Positions 16,761 to 25,188 of a stretch of 64,000 nucleotides of DNA are shown here, one piece after another. The notes under the pieces were generated by a model. The model saw nothing but the letters and a program-made list of their open reading frames with translations. It was not told where the DNA came from and searched no databases. The first letter of the stretch is position 1. Every line of letters starts with the position of its first letter. Source of the stretch: CALMEC01 sp964531025 (GTDB lineage: Bacteria > Actinomycetota > Thermoleophilia > Miltoncostaeales > Miltoncostaeaceae); assembly GCA_964531025.1 (NCBI GenBank), contig CAZHDY010000001.1:992001-1056000 (forward strand), written 5' to 3'. The position numbers and the translations under genes are program-made.

Positions 16761-17150
16761 CTACGCAGTGTCGCCAGGCAGACGGGCGAGAGAACGTGAA
16801 ACGAGATCACGTACGTCACAACTCACGAGCTCGGCACCGTCATGCCGCGCCGCAGCCACGTACGTCGCGTCATACACCGAGATGCCGTGTTCCGCAGCGA
16901 TCAACGCCGCCTCCGCGAGCAATGCCGCGTCCGCACGCACAAGTCCGCCATCCTCTCCGAGTGCAGCGACACGCTCACGCAGGCGCCACGCCGCATCTGG
17001 ATCGCCCCAGGCACGTATCGCCACATTGGTCACCTCATAGAACGCGAGGTCCACCGTCGCCAGAGGATCATCGCCATCCAGAAGACGCGCAGCCGCGTCA
17101 TGGTGCGCGTCGTCCGTGTCTTCGCGTACACGAAGGAGCCCGAAGGCCCC
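16761..17150 (-). pseudogene. Decaying VapC-like PIN-domain toxin
   Basis: PIN toxins are Mg-dependent RNases with four acidic residues. The frame contains DPLATVDLAFYEVTNVAIRA with the second acidic residue (Glu), VYDATYVAAAR with the third and LVSCDVRDL with the fourth. The N-terminal strand with the first Asp is missing. The same frame runs upstream directly into the antitoxin and is interrupted there by TAG at 17151-17153; GGAGG lies four bases before a GTC where a toxin start would be expected. The first usable start, GTG 17054, leaves 97 residues without the first Asp. It is probably inactive. Confidence 0.6.
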
Positions 17151-17381
17151 CTACTGCGGCCGATTCGCCGTGAAGACTTGAGCGACGTGACCTCCGTGCC
17201 GACCGGGCCCACCGCTCGCACGGATCTCCGCCATGCGTTCGGCGCGACGACGGGCGCGTCGTGCCACCGCATCCTCAACCAGCTCGCGCACCAAACCGCT
17301 GCGCGTCGTGCCGCGGCACTCCGCCTCAACATTGAGGGCTCGGAGAACATCGTCGGGAAGGGACACGGTCACCTTTGTCAT
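17151..17381 (-). CDS. Ribbon-helix-helix antitoxin, VapB-like
   Basis: The 76-residue protein starts MTKVTVSLPDDVLRALNVEA, the beta strand and first helix of a ribbon-helix-helix DNA-binding dimer, followed by an Arg-rich helix that would contact the toxin. ATG 17381 is chosen over an upstream in-frame start because the RHH fold begins there. It is immediately upstream of, and in the same frame as, the PIN-domain remnant. It probably autoregulates the pair, by family analogy. Confidence 0.75.
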   Translation of the reverse strand: MTKVTVSLPDDVLRALNVEAECRGTTRSGLVRELVEDAVARRARRRAERMAEIRASGGPGRHGGHVAQVFTANRPQ

Positions 17382-17474
17382 GGACCGAGTATGCCCGGCG
17401 CCATCTCCTCTACGAAAGAGACGGCGGTGTCCACCACTGGCTCGGCGATGACCCAAGCCTGACCCGCGGCGACG

Positions 17475-17723
17475 TCAGCCGGGTGAGCCCGCCTGCTTCG
17501 CCGCGGTGTCCGGATCGACCCCCGGTGGGTTGTCGGCACGACGGATCATCATGCGTCCCGAGACGAACATCGCGACGCAGAACGTGAGGTTCCCCGCCGC
17601 CATGAAGATGAGCGCGGTCACCGACACGTCGCCCTTCCCGCTGATACCGGCGCCCAGGAGGAAGAGCCCGACCAACCCGACCATGACGGCCACCACGATG
17701 AACACCCAGCCGGTGACCTTCAT
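17475..17723 (-). CDS. Small two-helix membrane protein
   Basis: This 82-residue protein has two membrane segments, at about 5-25 (GWVFIVVAVMVGLVGLFLL) and 37-56. A short cytoplasmic tail ends in a Pro/Asp-rich stretch. ATG 17723 fits AGGTGAGG eight bases upstream better than the GTG three codons earlier. No family recognised. Confidence 0.65.
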   Translation of the reverse strand: MKVTGWVFIVVAVMVGLVGLFLLGAGISGKGDVSVTALIFMAAGNLTFCVAMFVSGRMMIRRADNPPGVDPDTAAKQAGSPG

Positions 17724-17987
17724 CTCGTGCACCTCACCTTTCTCACAGCATCGCCTCGGTCACGTCGAGGATCCCGTGTCTTCGAAGGCCGCTGCGGACA
17801 CTCCCGAATACGCCCTCACGATAGCGGTACCCGCGTGCACGATGGAGAGGTCATTGATCCCAGAGCGGATTTCGCCCGTGCCCGGAAACCGGATCACACG
17901 CGTACGGGCGATCAGGCAACCTTCTAAGGCTGTCACGCAGTCAAGGACGGCTACCCGGAAGCACATCGACGAACGGAGAACGGGCTC

Positions 17988-18062
17988 ATGGAGCATCAGA
18001 ACGACGTGGTGACGAATATCCGGAACGCCGGATGGCCCCTCCCGAACCCGGCGGCCCGATGA
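17988..18062 (+). CDS. 24-codon leader ORF coupled to thioesterase gene
   Basis: An ATG at 17988 with GGAGAACGG upstream opens a 24-codon frame (MEHQNDVVTNIRNAG, then a Pro-rich end). Its TGA at 18060-18062 overlaps the ATG of the thioesterase at 18059 (ATGA). Such a short coupled frame probably controls translation of the next gene rather than making a stable product. Confidence 0.45.
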   Translation: MEHQNDVVTNIRNAGWPLPNPAAR

Positions 18063-18502
18063 CCGCCTCGGACAACGCTGCGGCCGCATCGACGAACGGC
18101 GCCGTGGACACCGCGATCGCCGCGCGCATGGAGCAATCGGAGGCCCGCCTGGTGAACGCCGTGCTGCCCGGTCGGCAGAACCACTTCGGAACGTTCGGCG
18201 GAAACCTCATCATGGCCCTCATGGAGGAGGTCGCCTGGGTGTCGGCCACCCGGTTCACCCGCATGGACATGATCACCGCCGGGTCGGAGGCGATCCGCTT
18301 CGAGAAGCCCGTGACGGCCGACACGATCTTCGAAGCTGTCGCGCGCGTGGAGACCATGGGACGCACCAGCGTCACCGTGCGCGTGGAGGTGTTCGGCGAG
18401 GCGATCCACACCGACGAACGGGTGCGCGCGGCGCACGGCCTGTTCACCCTGGTGGCGCTGGACGCAGACGGGCGACCGAAGCGGATCGCCCTGCCCCAGT
18501 GA
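18059..18502 (+). CDS. Hotdog-fold acyl-CoA thioesterase
   Basis: The 147-residue protein matches the YciA/acyl-CoA hydrolase hotdog family, which cleaves acyl-CoA to free acid and CoA. Motifs include NHFGTFGGNLIMALMEEVAW near 35-55, with the long helix of the fold and the catalytic acid, and AIRFEKPVTADTIFEAVARV. Start 18059 is favoured by the ATGA overlap with the leader ORF; an upstream in-frame ATG at 18032 has no ribosome site. It overlaps the following YqeY-like gene by four bases. Confidence 0.85.
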   Translation: MTASDNAAAASTNGAVDTAIAARMEQSEARLVNAVLPGRQNHFGTFGGNLIMALMEEVAWVSATRFTRMDMITAGSEAIRFEKPVTADTIFEAVARVETMGRTSVTVRVEVFGEAIHTDERVRAAHGLFTLVALDADGRPKRIALPQ

Positions 18503-18885
18503 CCGACCTGCCTCCCATCGCCACCGTTCGGGAACTGCGCGCCCGGCTTCGCGCCGATCTCGTCCAGGCGATGAGAGAACGGCGATCCGAGGTCGTCAGT
18601 GCTCTGCGGACGGCCATCGCCGCCATCGACAACGCGGAGGCCGTCGCCCCGTCCGATACACCTGCACCACCGACGAGTGAGCACATCGCAGGTGCCCACG
18701 CCGGCGTGGGCACGGCGGATGCACCCCGGCGCGAGCTGTCGCCGGACGATGCGCGCACGTTGCTCCTCCATCAGATCACCGAGCGCGTCACAGAAGCGGA
18801 CCGCTACGAGGAACACGACCAGGCGGACGCAGCCCAGCGTCTGCGACGCGAGGCGGAGGCGCTGCAGGTCTACGTCGCCGACTGA
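18499..18885 (+). CDS. YqeY/GatB-tail domain protein
   Basis: The 128-residue protein resembles the YqeY family (the tRNA-binding tail domain of GatB as a free protein): LRARLRADLVQAMRERRSEV and SALRTAIAAIDNAEA at the start, later a helical ADRYEEHDQADAAQRLRREA. It is somewhat shorter than usual. GTG 18499 overlaps the thioesterase stop (GTGA). Its cellular role is not established for the family beyond the similarity to amidotransferase. Confidence 0.7.
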   Translation: MTDLPPIATVRELRARLRADLVQAMRERRSEVVSALRTAIAAIDNAEAVAPSDTPAPPTSEHIAGAHAGVGTADAPRRELSPDDARTLLLHQITERVTEADRYEEHDQADAAQRLRREAEALQVYVAD

Positions 18886-18993
18886 GGCGGCGCCTCGCGG
18901 ATGGGTGGCGAGACGACAACCGCTGTCGCACGTCACTCACTCCGACCGGGATTCGCGGTACGTCGCCGGGTCCGGTGACGCCCGTCAGGACGA

Positions 18994-19467
18994 TCAGTCG
19001 TCGTCGGGCCGATGCACCACCAGGATCGATCCGTCGAAATGGGCGACGGTTGCGGCACCCACGCTCCCCACCAGGTGCCCCAGCAGTCCGCTGCGACGAT
19101 GAGAGCCCAGCACGATGAGGCCCGCGCCGTGCTCGGTGGCGGCATCGACGATCCCCTGCCAGGTCGGGGCCGCCTGCACCGCCAAGGACCGGGCCCGGAA
19201 CCCCGCCGCTTCGGCCAGCGATGCCCCGCGTGCGGCGGTCTGCTCCGCAGCGGCCTCGACCTCCTCACCGGATGCCGCGTGCAGGTGTCTGCCGTCGACC
19301 GGGGTGAAGCCGACATCGGCGGGGTGCCAGACACAGACCACCAGGGCCTCCCGACCGGGTGCCAGTTGCTCACCGGCACGCGCGATGGCGTACTCGGCCA
19401 GATCGGAACCGTCGTAGCCGATGATCACCGGCCCGATGGACCGTGGAGAGGTGGTGTCGGGTGTCAT
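18994..19467 (-). CDS. Universal stress protein, UspA family
   Basis: A single 157-residue Usp domain: VIIGYDGSDLAEYAI at the start and GLIVLGSHRRSGLLGHLVGS with the ATP-binding G-2x-G-9x-G(S) motif near 118-140, ending in SILVVHR. ATP binding is expected. It begins one base after the MFS transporter stop on the same strand, so it is likely co-transcribed with the exporter. Confidence 0.88.
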   Translation of the reverse strand: MTPDTTSPRSIGPVIIGYDGSDLAEYAIARAGEQLAPGREALVVCVWHPADVGFTPVDGRHLHAASGEEVEAAAEQTAARGASLAEAAGFRARSLAVQAAPTWQGIVDAATEHGAGLIVLGSHRRSGLLGHLVGSVGAATVAHFDGSILVVHRPDDD

Positions 19468-19468
19468 C

Positions 19469-20956
19469 TCAGTCGGCTCCTTCGGTGACCGTCTGCGGTG
19501 GGGGAGTCTGTTGCCTCAAACGTGCGAAGAGCGGAGGCGACGGCCAGGCGGGTTTACGTCCGCTGATGAAGCCGGGGATGTCGGGGGCCTGTGGACGGGC
19601 GCCGCCGACGGCATAGGTCGCCACCGCCAGCGCCGCACCGACGACCGCGATCCCCAGGCCGATCCAGAGCGCGATCCGCACACCGTCGGCGAGGTCGTCA
19701 CCCACCGATCCCGCGAAGTGGACGAAGATCGGCGCAATCATGAACGCGGCAACGGCCCGGAAGAGCTCGACGATGGCGAAGACGCGCTGCAGGCTGAGCG
19801 AGCGGAGAGAGAAGCCGGCGACGAACAGCGCGGGGGCCACCGTGGCACCCAGGCCGATACCGGTGAGGAACGAGGCGATGAGGGCCTGGGTCTCGCCGGC
19901 GGGGACCTGGATCAGGAAGACCCCGATGCCCGCGGCGAGGAAGCCCATGCCGACGAGCGGCAGGTAGTGGATGTAGATCTTGTCGAGCAACAGCCCGAGC
20001 AGTACGGCGGTGATGAGGGCTCCCCCGACCTCAGGTAGGTAGAGCAGGCCGACATGGAGGGCGCTGTGATGCTCCGACAGCACCTCGGCCGTCAGCACCG
20101 TCGCCGACACCGACGCCGCCGCGGCGAACAGGGCGACGATGATGCCCGCGATCGGAATCGTGCTTCCCAGCATCTCGCGGATCGTCAGCAGTGGATCCTT
20201 GGCGCGGTACTGATAGACGACGAGGACGATGATCGCCAGCAGGCCGCCGACGAGCGGCAGGATCGTGATCGGGCTGAGGAACGAGTGGGTGAGCAGCTGG
20301 GACGAACCGAAGAAGGCGGCGACACACCCCACCGTCGCGAGACCGAGCGCCGGCAGATCGCGCGGAGAGTCGGGATCGGCCGGCGGAGCGTCCTCGAAGG
20401 TGAGAAGCGCGAGGACCAGAGCCAGGATGGCGATGCCGGAGACGACCCAGAACAACGGCCTCCAGGCGTCCGCCTCGGCCTGCAGGCCGCCGATTGTCGG
20501 GCCGAGCGCGACGGCACCGAAGATGCACATGTTCATGATCATCCCGGTGATGCGCAGCTTGCTCGCCGGGAATCCGAGCGACAGCGGAGGCACCGCGGCG
20601 ATCAGCAGGAGGCTGGTGCACAGCCCCGCGAGGATCTGACCCGTGGAATACATGACCACGTTCTGGGCGCTCGCGGTCACCACCGAGCCGATGACCAGCA
20701 CCACGGCGTAGAGCACCATCATGCGGCGCTGCGGCAGGTGCTGGGCGAACTGCACCGCCAGTACCGTGCCCACCGCATAGGCGGCGTTGGCAAGCCCCGC
20801 GCCGAGCGCAAGGGATTGCAGGCTCGTGTGGAGGTCGCGGGCGATGATGGGCGTCACGGGCCCCACCGCCGCGGAGAGCGCGAGATAGGGGATCAGCGCG
20901 GCCATGACCATGGTCGCCACCGCGGGGTAGCGACCGGCGAGCGGTCCCTGGCGCAT
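19469..20956 (-). CDS. MFS drug exporter, DHA2-like (14 TM)
   Basis: A 495-residue inner-membrane transporter with about 14 hydrophobic segments, in the order of the drug:proton antiporter-2 family. After ATG 20956 the first helix is followed by VTPIIARDL and AVQFAQHLPQRRMM, the loop 2-3 motif. Upstream in the same frame no plausible start lies closer to the divergent tetR promoter. It is divergent from a TetR regulator with operator-like palindromes between them, which points to inducible efflux. The substrate is unknown. Confidence 0.85.
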   Translation of the reverse strand: MRQGPLAGRYPAVATMVMAALIPYLALSAAVGPVTPIIARDLHTSLQSLALGAGLANAAYAVGTVLAVQFAQHLPQRRMMVLYAVVLVIGSVVTASAQNVVMYSTGQILAGLCTSLLLIAAVPPLSLGFPASKLRITGMIMNMCIFGAVALGPTIGGLQAEADAWRPLFWVVSGIAILALVLALLTFEDAPPADPDSPRDLPALGLATVGCVAAFFGSSQLLTHSFLSPITILPLVGGLLAIIVLVVYQYRAKDPLLTIREMLGSTIPIAGIIVALFAAAASVSATVLTAEVLSEHHSALHVGLLYLPEVGGALITAVLLGLLLDKIYIHYLPLVGMGFLAAGIGVFLIQVPAGETQALIASFLTGIGLGATVAPALFVAGFSLRSLSLQRVFAIVELFRAVAAFMIAPIFVHFAGSVGDDLADGVRIALWIGLGIAVVGAALAVATYAVGGARPQAPDIPGFISGRKPAWPSPPLFARLRQQTPPPQTVTEGAD

Positions 20957-21067
20957 CAGACCGCCCCCACACGGCGGGGGCACAAGCACGGAGACCGGTA
21001 TGGGTGGGTCATGCGGTGACCATTCCTTCGGATGCGATCGATTACCGGAGAGGTTGATAACACATAA

Positions 21068-21085
21068 ACGGACAAACATGTCCGT
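21068..21085. promoter_or_regulatory. Candidate TetR operator 1
   Basis: ACGGACA-AACA-TGTCCGT is a perfect 7-4-7 inverted repeat in the exporter-tetR spacer, about 90 bp before tetR. Confidence 0.55.
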
Positions 21086-21115
21086 ATATCCGACCGTAGG
21101 GTTACGAAAGTCCCT

Positions 21116-21125
21116 GGACATGTCC
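21116..21125. promoter_or_regulatory. Candidate TetR operator 2
   Basis: GGACATGTCC is a perfect 10-bp palindrome sharing the GGACA/TGTCC half-sites of operator 1, 48 bases downstream of it. A further CTGTCCG half-site follows near 21146. Confidence 0.45.
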
Positions 21126-21172
21126 GCGCTGCCAGGGGATACTCCTGTCCGTTCTGAGTCACGGAGGTGGCG

Positions 21173-21775
21173 GTGCAGCAGGAGGACGAGAAGGCCCCGG
21201 AACGGCTTCGCAGCGACGCGCGACGCAATCGCGAGGCGATCCTCGAGGCCGGCCGAGAGCTCTTCACGGACACGGCGGATGTAGCCATGAGCCAGGTGGC
21301 CCGGCGAGCCGGTGTGGGCCAGGCGACCCTCTACCGCCACTTCGCCGACCGCGATGCACTGATCGCCGAGTTGATCGGTGAACGCTTCGAACGCATCCAG
21401 GACGTCGCCGCAGAGCACGACGGGGATCCCGATGCGTTCTTCGTGCTGATCCGTGCCCTGGTGGACGCGATCGCCGGCGTCTACGCGCTGGCGGAGATGG
21501 CACGCGACGACGCCCGGGCCCACGAACGCAAGCGCCGCAACCGCCGGATGATCGCCGAGCTGATCCGCCGGCCGATGCAGGATGCGAAGGCCGCCGCGAC
21601 GATCCGCCGCGACCTCGCCATCGACGACGTCTTCCTGATGCTCCGGATGGCGCGCGGTGCGATGGTGGGGACCCATGGCGTGGCGGGCCGGACGGAGGCG
21701 GGGCACCGGGCACTGGCACTGATGATGGACGCCGTCACCCGTCCGGCCGCCGGATCGGGCCGACCCGTCTCTTGA
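21173..21775 (+). CDS. TetR-family transcriptional regulator
   Basis: 200 residues. The N-terminal helix-turn-helix reads ILEAGRELFTDTADVAMSQV and ARRAGVGQATLYRHFADRD, the TetR signature. The rest is the helical ligand-binding domain. GTG 21173 is preferred since ACGGAGG lies five bases upstream; a GTG two codons earlier overlaps that site. It probably represses itself and the divergent exporter through the nearby palindromes. Confidence 0.9.
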   Translation: MQQEDEKAPERLRSDARRNREAILEAGRELFTDTADVAMSQVARRAGVGQATLYRHFADRDALIAELIGERFERIQDVAAEHDGDPDAFFVLIRALVDAIAGVYALAEMARDDARAHERKRRNRRMIAELIRRPMQDAKAAATIRRDLAIDDVFLMLRMARGAMVGTHGVAGRTEAGHRALALMMDAVTRPAAGSGRPVS

Positions 21776-21834
21776 GCCGCACCGCCGCCCGACGGACGGC
21801 GCACGAGTCGGTCGAGGTGGCAGCATGGCGACCG

Positions 21835-22218
21835 ATGTCGCGCTTCGCCCGATTCCTGCCCGCAGTTCTCCTCATGGTGACGATTTTCCTGTTCTCGTCC
21901 CGGCAGAACCTCAGCAGCGGGCTCGGTACATGGGACCTCGTTCTGCGTAAGGGCGCGCACATGACCGAGTTCGGGCTGCTGTGGTTCCTGTGGTGGTGGG
22001 GATTCCGCTACCGCCACGCAGGCTTGGCCGCCGCCATCGCCGTGCTCTACGCCGCTTCAGACGAGATCCACCAGCACTTCGTGCCCACGCGACACGGCAG
22101 CCCCGTGGACGTCCTCATCGACTCCGTGGGTGTGGCGATCGCCATGATCATCGCCTTCCGGTGGCGTGAGCGACGTGCCCGACGCGGTGGGGTCGCCGAC
22201 GCACCGTCCGGCGTCTGA
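21835..22218 (+). CDS. VanZ-like membrane protein
   Basis: About 127 residues with four membrane segments. The VanZ pattern is clear: RKGAHMTEFGLLWFLWWWG, then SDEIHQHFVPTRHGSPVDVL, the conserved D/E-x-x-Q-x-F-x-x-x-R motif. VanZ relatives act at the envelope (teicoplanin resistance in the founder), but the activity is not known. ATG 21835 starts just before the first helix; a TTG at 21772 overlapping the tetR stop is an alternative that adds 21 residues. Confidence 0.8.
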   Translation: MSRFARFLPAVLLMVTIFLFSSRQNLSSGLGTWDLVLRKGAHMTEFGLLWFLWWWGFRYRHAGLAAAIAVLYAASDEIHQHFVPTRHGSPVDVLIDSVGVAIAMIIAFRWRERRARRGGVADAPSGV

Positions 22219-22221
22219 CCG

Positions 22222-22980
22222 TCAGCCCGCGGCCGACGCCACCACATCCAGCGACCATGCACGTCCCTTACGGGCCGGCGGCGTGAGGCTCACATCATCG
22301 AAGATGCCGGCAAGCGCATCGGCCAGATCGATGGGTTCACCTGGATCGAGCCCGCCCGTCAGGATGGCGCGCGCCACCAGACCACGTGTGTGCTTGGCCA
22401 TATGCGACGCCCCCGGCACACGTACCTGAATCCAGCGGTCGGCCTCGTCACCGCGCGGGGTCCACGCCGCGACGTAGGCGGCAGAGCGACAGTCGACGAT
22501 CAGCCCACGCCTCATCTCGCGGTCGAGCACCCGATCGAGATGAGGACGCCAGGCCGGCGCCAACGGCCCCACTCCCGGGAGGTCGACTCCCATCCCAAGC
22601 CGGTAGGCGGCGATCCGATCGCCGGGACGGACGACGCCGTAGAGGGCCGAGAAGATGAGCACCCAGAGCGAGGCGCGGCGCTTGGACGCGGCATCGAGCG
22701 TCGCGAGGTCGAGCGCGTCGAAGAGCACACCCGTGTAGGTGTCGCGCGCAGCCAGGGCGGGAGCCCTGTCCAGCACCGTGTTGCGGTCGATCTCGTGGGC
22801 CACGCCGGCCCCCACGCCGAGGACGGACGTCGCATCGTCCTGTGCGCTCACGGCGGCGAGGGCCTCGGCGACGGTGCGCCGCATCGCCGCCAGGTCGGGA
22901 AACGCGAGCGCGCCGGGATCGTATGGGCGGCCGCGCCGGCCGGCGGTCTTCCCCTCGGACGGGGGGAGCAGGATGCGCAA
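22222..22980 (-). CDS. yaaA: YaaA family peroxide-stress protein (UPF0246)
   Basis: The 252-residue protein begins MRILLPPSEGKT, the YaaA signature, and contains LFSALYG-like FSALYGVVRPGDRIAAYRL and the Arg/His-rich KHTRG region. Family members protect DNA during oxidative stress by limiting free iron. It starts with TTG directly after the GNAT stop, so the two are co-transcribed. It converges on the VanZ gene with only three bases between stops and no visible terminator. Confidence 0.88.
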   Translation of the reverse strand: MRILLPPSEGKTAGRRGRPYDPGALAFPDLAAMRRTVAEALAAVSAQDDATSVLGVGAGVAHEIDRNTVLDRAPALAARDTYTGVLFDALDLATLDAASKRRASLWVLIFSALYGVVRPGDRIAAYRLGMGVDLPGVGPLAPAWRPHLDRVLDREMRRGLIVDCRSAAYVAAWTPRGDEADRWIQVRVPGASHMAKHTRGLVARAILTGGLDPGEPIDLADALAGIFDDVSLTPPARKGRAWSLDVVASAAG

Positions 22981-23526
22981 CTACTCGCCGGGCTGCCGGA
23001 GCCGGACCCAGACCGACAGATCACGTATCTGTCCGTTCTTGAACACCGCGCGCTGCTGGACCGACTCGAGGTGGTACCCGCATTTCTCGAGCACGCGTTC
23101 CGAACCGGGATTGCCGGAGAAGACGTTGCCGTGGAGACGTTCCAGGTTCGTCGACGTGAGGATGTACTGCGTGAAGGCCAGGAGCGCCTCGGACGCGTAG
23201 CCCTTGCCCCAATGTGCCACGCCGAGCCAGTACCCGACCTCGCCCGTACGCCGGTAGACGTCGCGACCGGGTGTGAGGCCGATGCAGCCGATGAAGTCAT
23301 CGTCGTGCGTGATGGCGAGCCCGAGGAGCGGATGCTCCATACCGCTCGTGACCAGACTGACGAACCGTCGTGCGTCCCGGAGACCGTAGGGATGGGGAAA
23401 GCCGTCGCGCAGGTTGACGGCGATCCGCGCGTCGTCGGCCTGCCGCGCCAGCGGCCGGACGTCGGATCCGCTGAGAGGACGTATGACGAGGCGCGGGGTC
23501 GTGATCAGAGCGACACGTCGACGCAT
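22981..23526 (-). CDS. RimJ/RimL-type GNAT acetyltransferase
   Basis: The 181-residue protein transfers acetyl from acetyl-CoA to an amine, possibly a protein N-terminus. Motifs: TPRLVIRPLSGSDV at the start, GYWLGVAHWGKGYASEALLA with the acetyl-CoA pyrophosphate loop near 105, and NPGSERVLEKCGYHLES near 140. ATG 23526 is chosen because the family starts there. It is followed directly by yaaA. Confidence 0.88.
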   Translation of the reverse strand: MRRRVALITTPRLVIRPLSGSDVRPLARQADDARIAVNLRDGFPHPYGLRDARRFVSLVTSGMEHPLLGLAITHDDDFIGCIGLTPGRDVYRRTGEVGYWLGVAHWGKGYASEALLAFTQYILTSTNLERLHGNVFSGNPGSERVLEKCGYHLESVQQRAVFKNGQIRDLSVWVRLRQPGE

Positions 23527-23595
23527 GGCGTCATTCTGCCCGTCCCCCCGACCGGACGGGCGCGAACCGGGCACATGCCGGCACTTCGCGTCCGC

Positions 23596-23898
23596 TCAGA
23601 CGTCCGGTCGATCCTCACCCGATCCGAACATCCGGGCCGCGTCGATACGCAGATCCGGCGCCAGGGTCACGCGGGGATCCTGTTGCGTGTGCGCCCCGAG
23701 GGTGACCTCCACCAGGCGCCGATCCTCCAGAAGCCCGAGCGCCGACATGACCGCCAGCACACCGCGGCGATCGGGCTCGAGCCCCAGTTCGGAAGCGGCG
23801 GTCCGCACCGACAACGCCACCCGTCCGTCCTCCGGTCGGCCCTCGTCCAGCCATTGCAGGACGAGGAGCATCTCAAGGCGCTTCGCCAGATCCTCCAT
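23596..23898 (-). CDS. Small protein with winged-helix-like pattern
   Basis: 100 residues starting MEDLAKRLEMLLVLQWLDEG. The helix, AASELGLEP and strand pair (RLVEVTLG) could form a winged helix, but no family is recognised with confidence. First gene of a minus-strand set with the GNAT and yaaA. Confidence 0.55.
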   Translation of the reverse strand: MEDLAKRLEMLLVLQWLDEGRPEDGRVALSVRTAASELGLEPDRRGVLAVMSALGLLEDRRLVEVTLGAHTQQDPRVTLAPDLRIDAARMFGSGEDRPDV

Positions 23899-23991
23899 GG
23901 ACGAACCGTAACGCGTCACCGGTACCGGAGGAATGTCACGGATTGGAGGAATCCCGCACCCGGCCTGCCCGCCTGAGTAGGATTCGCGGGT

Positions 23992-24026
23992 CCCGATTCA
24001 ACCGGGGCGCATCGTTTCGAATCGGG
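23992..24026. promoter_or_regulatory. Inverted repeat before sucC
   Basis: CCCGATTC (23992-23999) and GAATCGGG (24019-24026) flank 19 bases and end 13 bases before the sucC start. It may be an operator or a structure near the ribosome site. Confidence 0.3.
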
Positions 24027-24039
24027 AAGGGTGGAACGT

Positions 24040-25188
24040 TTGGATCTGTTCGAGTACCAGGGCAAGGAGTTGTTTGCCCGCCATGGGATCCCGGTCCCGT
24101 CCGGCGAGACCGCCGAGACGCCGGCCGAGGCACGCGCAGCCGCCGAGCGCATCGGCGGAACAGTTGTAGTGAAGGCCCAGGTTCAGGTGGGAGGCCGCGG
24201 CAAGGCCGGTGGGATCCAGCTCGCCGCGAACCCCGACGAGGCCGAGGCACGGGCGAAGGACATCCTCGGGATGGACATCAAGGGGCACACCGTGCACCGT
24301 GTCTGGATCGAGTCCGCCTCGGAGATCGAGAAGGAGTACTACGCCTCGATCACGTTCGACCGCAGCGCGAAGAAGCCGCTCGTCATGCTCTCGGCAATGG
24401 GCGGCGTCGACATCGAGGCCGTCGCCGAGGAGCACCCCGACAAGCTGGCGCGCCTCCACATCGACGCGCTGTCGGGCTTCCACCCGCATCACGCGCGGCG
24501 CCTCTGTTACGAGGCCGGCATCGACGATGCCGCCATGCGAGGTGTCCAGGACATCCTCCTCAAGCTCTACCAGGGCTTCACCGAGCTCGACGCGATGCTC
24601 TTCGAGGTGAACCCGCTCATCCTGACCAAGAGCGGTGACGTGATCGCGCTGGACGCCAAGGTGTCCATCGACAACAACGCCCTCTATCGTCATCCTGACG
24701 TTGCGGCGCTGCAGGAGTCGACCACCGAGGACCCGCAGGAGCGCATGGCCCAGGAGAAGGGCGTCACGTACGTCAAGCTCGACGGTGACGTCGGCATCCT
24801 CGGCAACGGTGCCGGTCTCGTGATGAGCACCCTGGACGTCGTCGCCCTGGCGGGCGGCCGTCCGGCGAACTTCCTCGACGCGGGTGGCGGATCGAAGTCG
24901 GACGAGGTCGTCGCGGCCCTCGAGGTCCTCCTCTCGGACCCCAAGGTCAAGTCGCTCCTCATCAACATCTTCGGTGGCATCACCCGCTGCGACGAGGTCG
25001 CGGAGGGTCTTCTCACCGCCATCGACCAGCTCGGTTCCACCATTCCGATCGTCGTCCGTCTCGACGGGACGAACGAGGAGGCGGGACGCAAGATCATCCA
25101 GGACCGCGCACCGTCCAACGTCGTGGTCGAACCCACGATGCTGTCGGCCGCCGAGCGCGCCGTCGCGCTCGCGAAGGAGGCCGCATGA
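24040..25188 (+). CDS. sucC: Succinyl-CoA synthetase beta subunit
   Basis: With SucD it makes succinate and ATP or GTP from succinyl-CoA in the TCA cycle. The 382-residue product has the ATP-grasp domain (KAQVQVGGRGKAGGI near 45), EVNPLIL, and the C-terminal ligase domain with NIFGGITRCDEVAEG near 315. TTG 24040 is preferred: family members begin MDLFEYQGKELF and GAAGGG lies about ten bases upstream, whereas GTG 24031 would overlap that site. It overlaps sucD by four bases. Confidence 0.96.
   Translation: MDLFEYQGKELFARHGIPVPSGETAETPAEARAAAERIGGTVVVKAQVQVGGRGKAGGIQLAANPDEAEARAKDILGMDIKGHTVHRVWIESASEIEKEYYASITFDRSAKKPLVMLSAMGGVDIEAVAEEHPDKLARLHIDALSGFHPHHARRLCYEAGIDDAAMRGVQDILLKLYQGFTELDAMLFEVNPLILTKSGDVIALDAKVSIDNNALYRHPDVAALQESTTEDPQERMAQEKGVTYVKLDGDVGILGNGAGLVMSTLDVVALAGGRPANFLDAGGGSKSDEVVAALEVLLSDPKVKSLLINIFGGITRCDEVAEGLLTAIDQLGSTIPIVVRLDGTNEEAGRKIIQDRAPSNVVVEPTMLSAAERAVALAKEAA

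Noticed and set aside
20957..21826. N-terminal extension of the MFS transporter frame across tetR
   Set aside because: The frame stays open by chance, but the first transporter helix begins after 20956 and the extension is antisense to a clear TetR gene and its operators.
22390..23976. 528-codon open frame on the plus strand
   Set aside because: Antisense to yaaA, the GNAT and the small winged-helix-like gene, whose motifs are clear. The plus-strand product has no recognisable fold.
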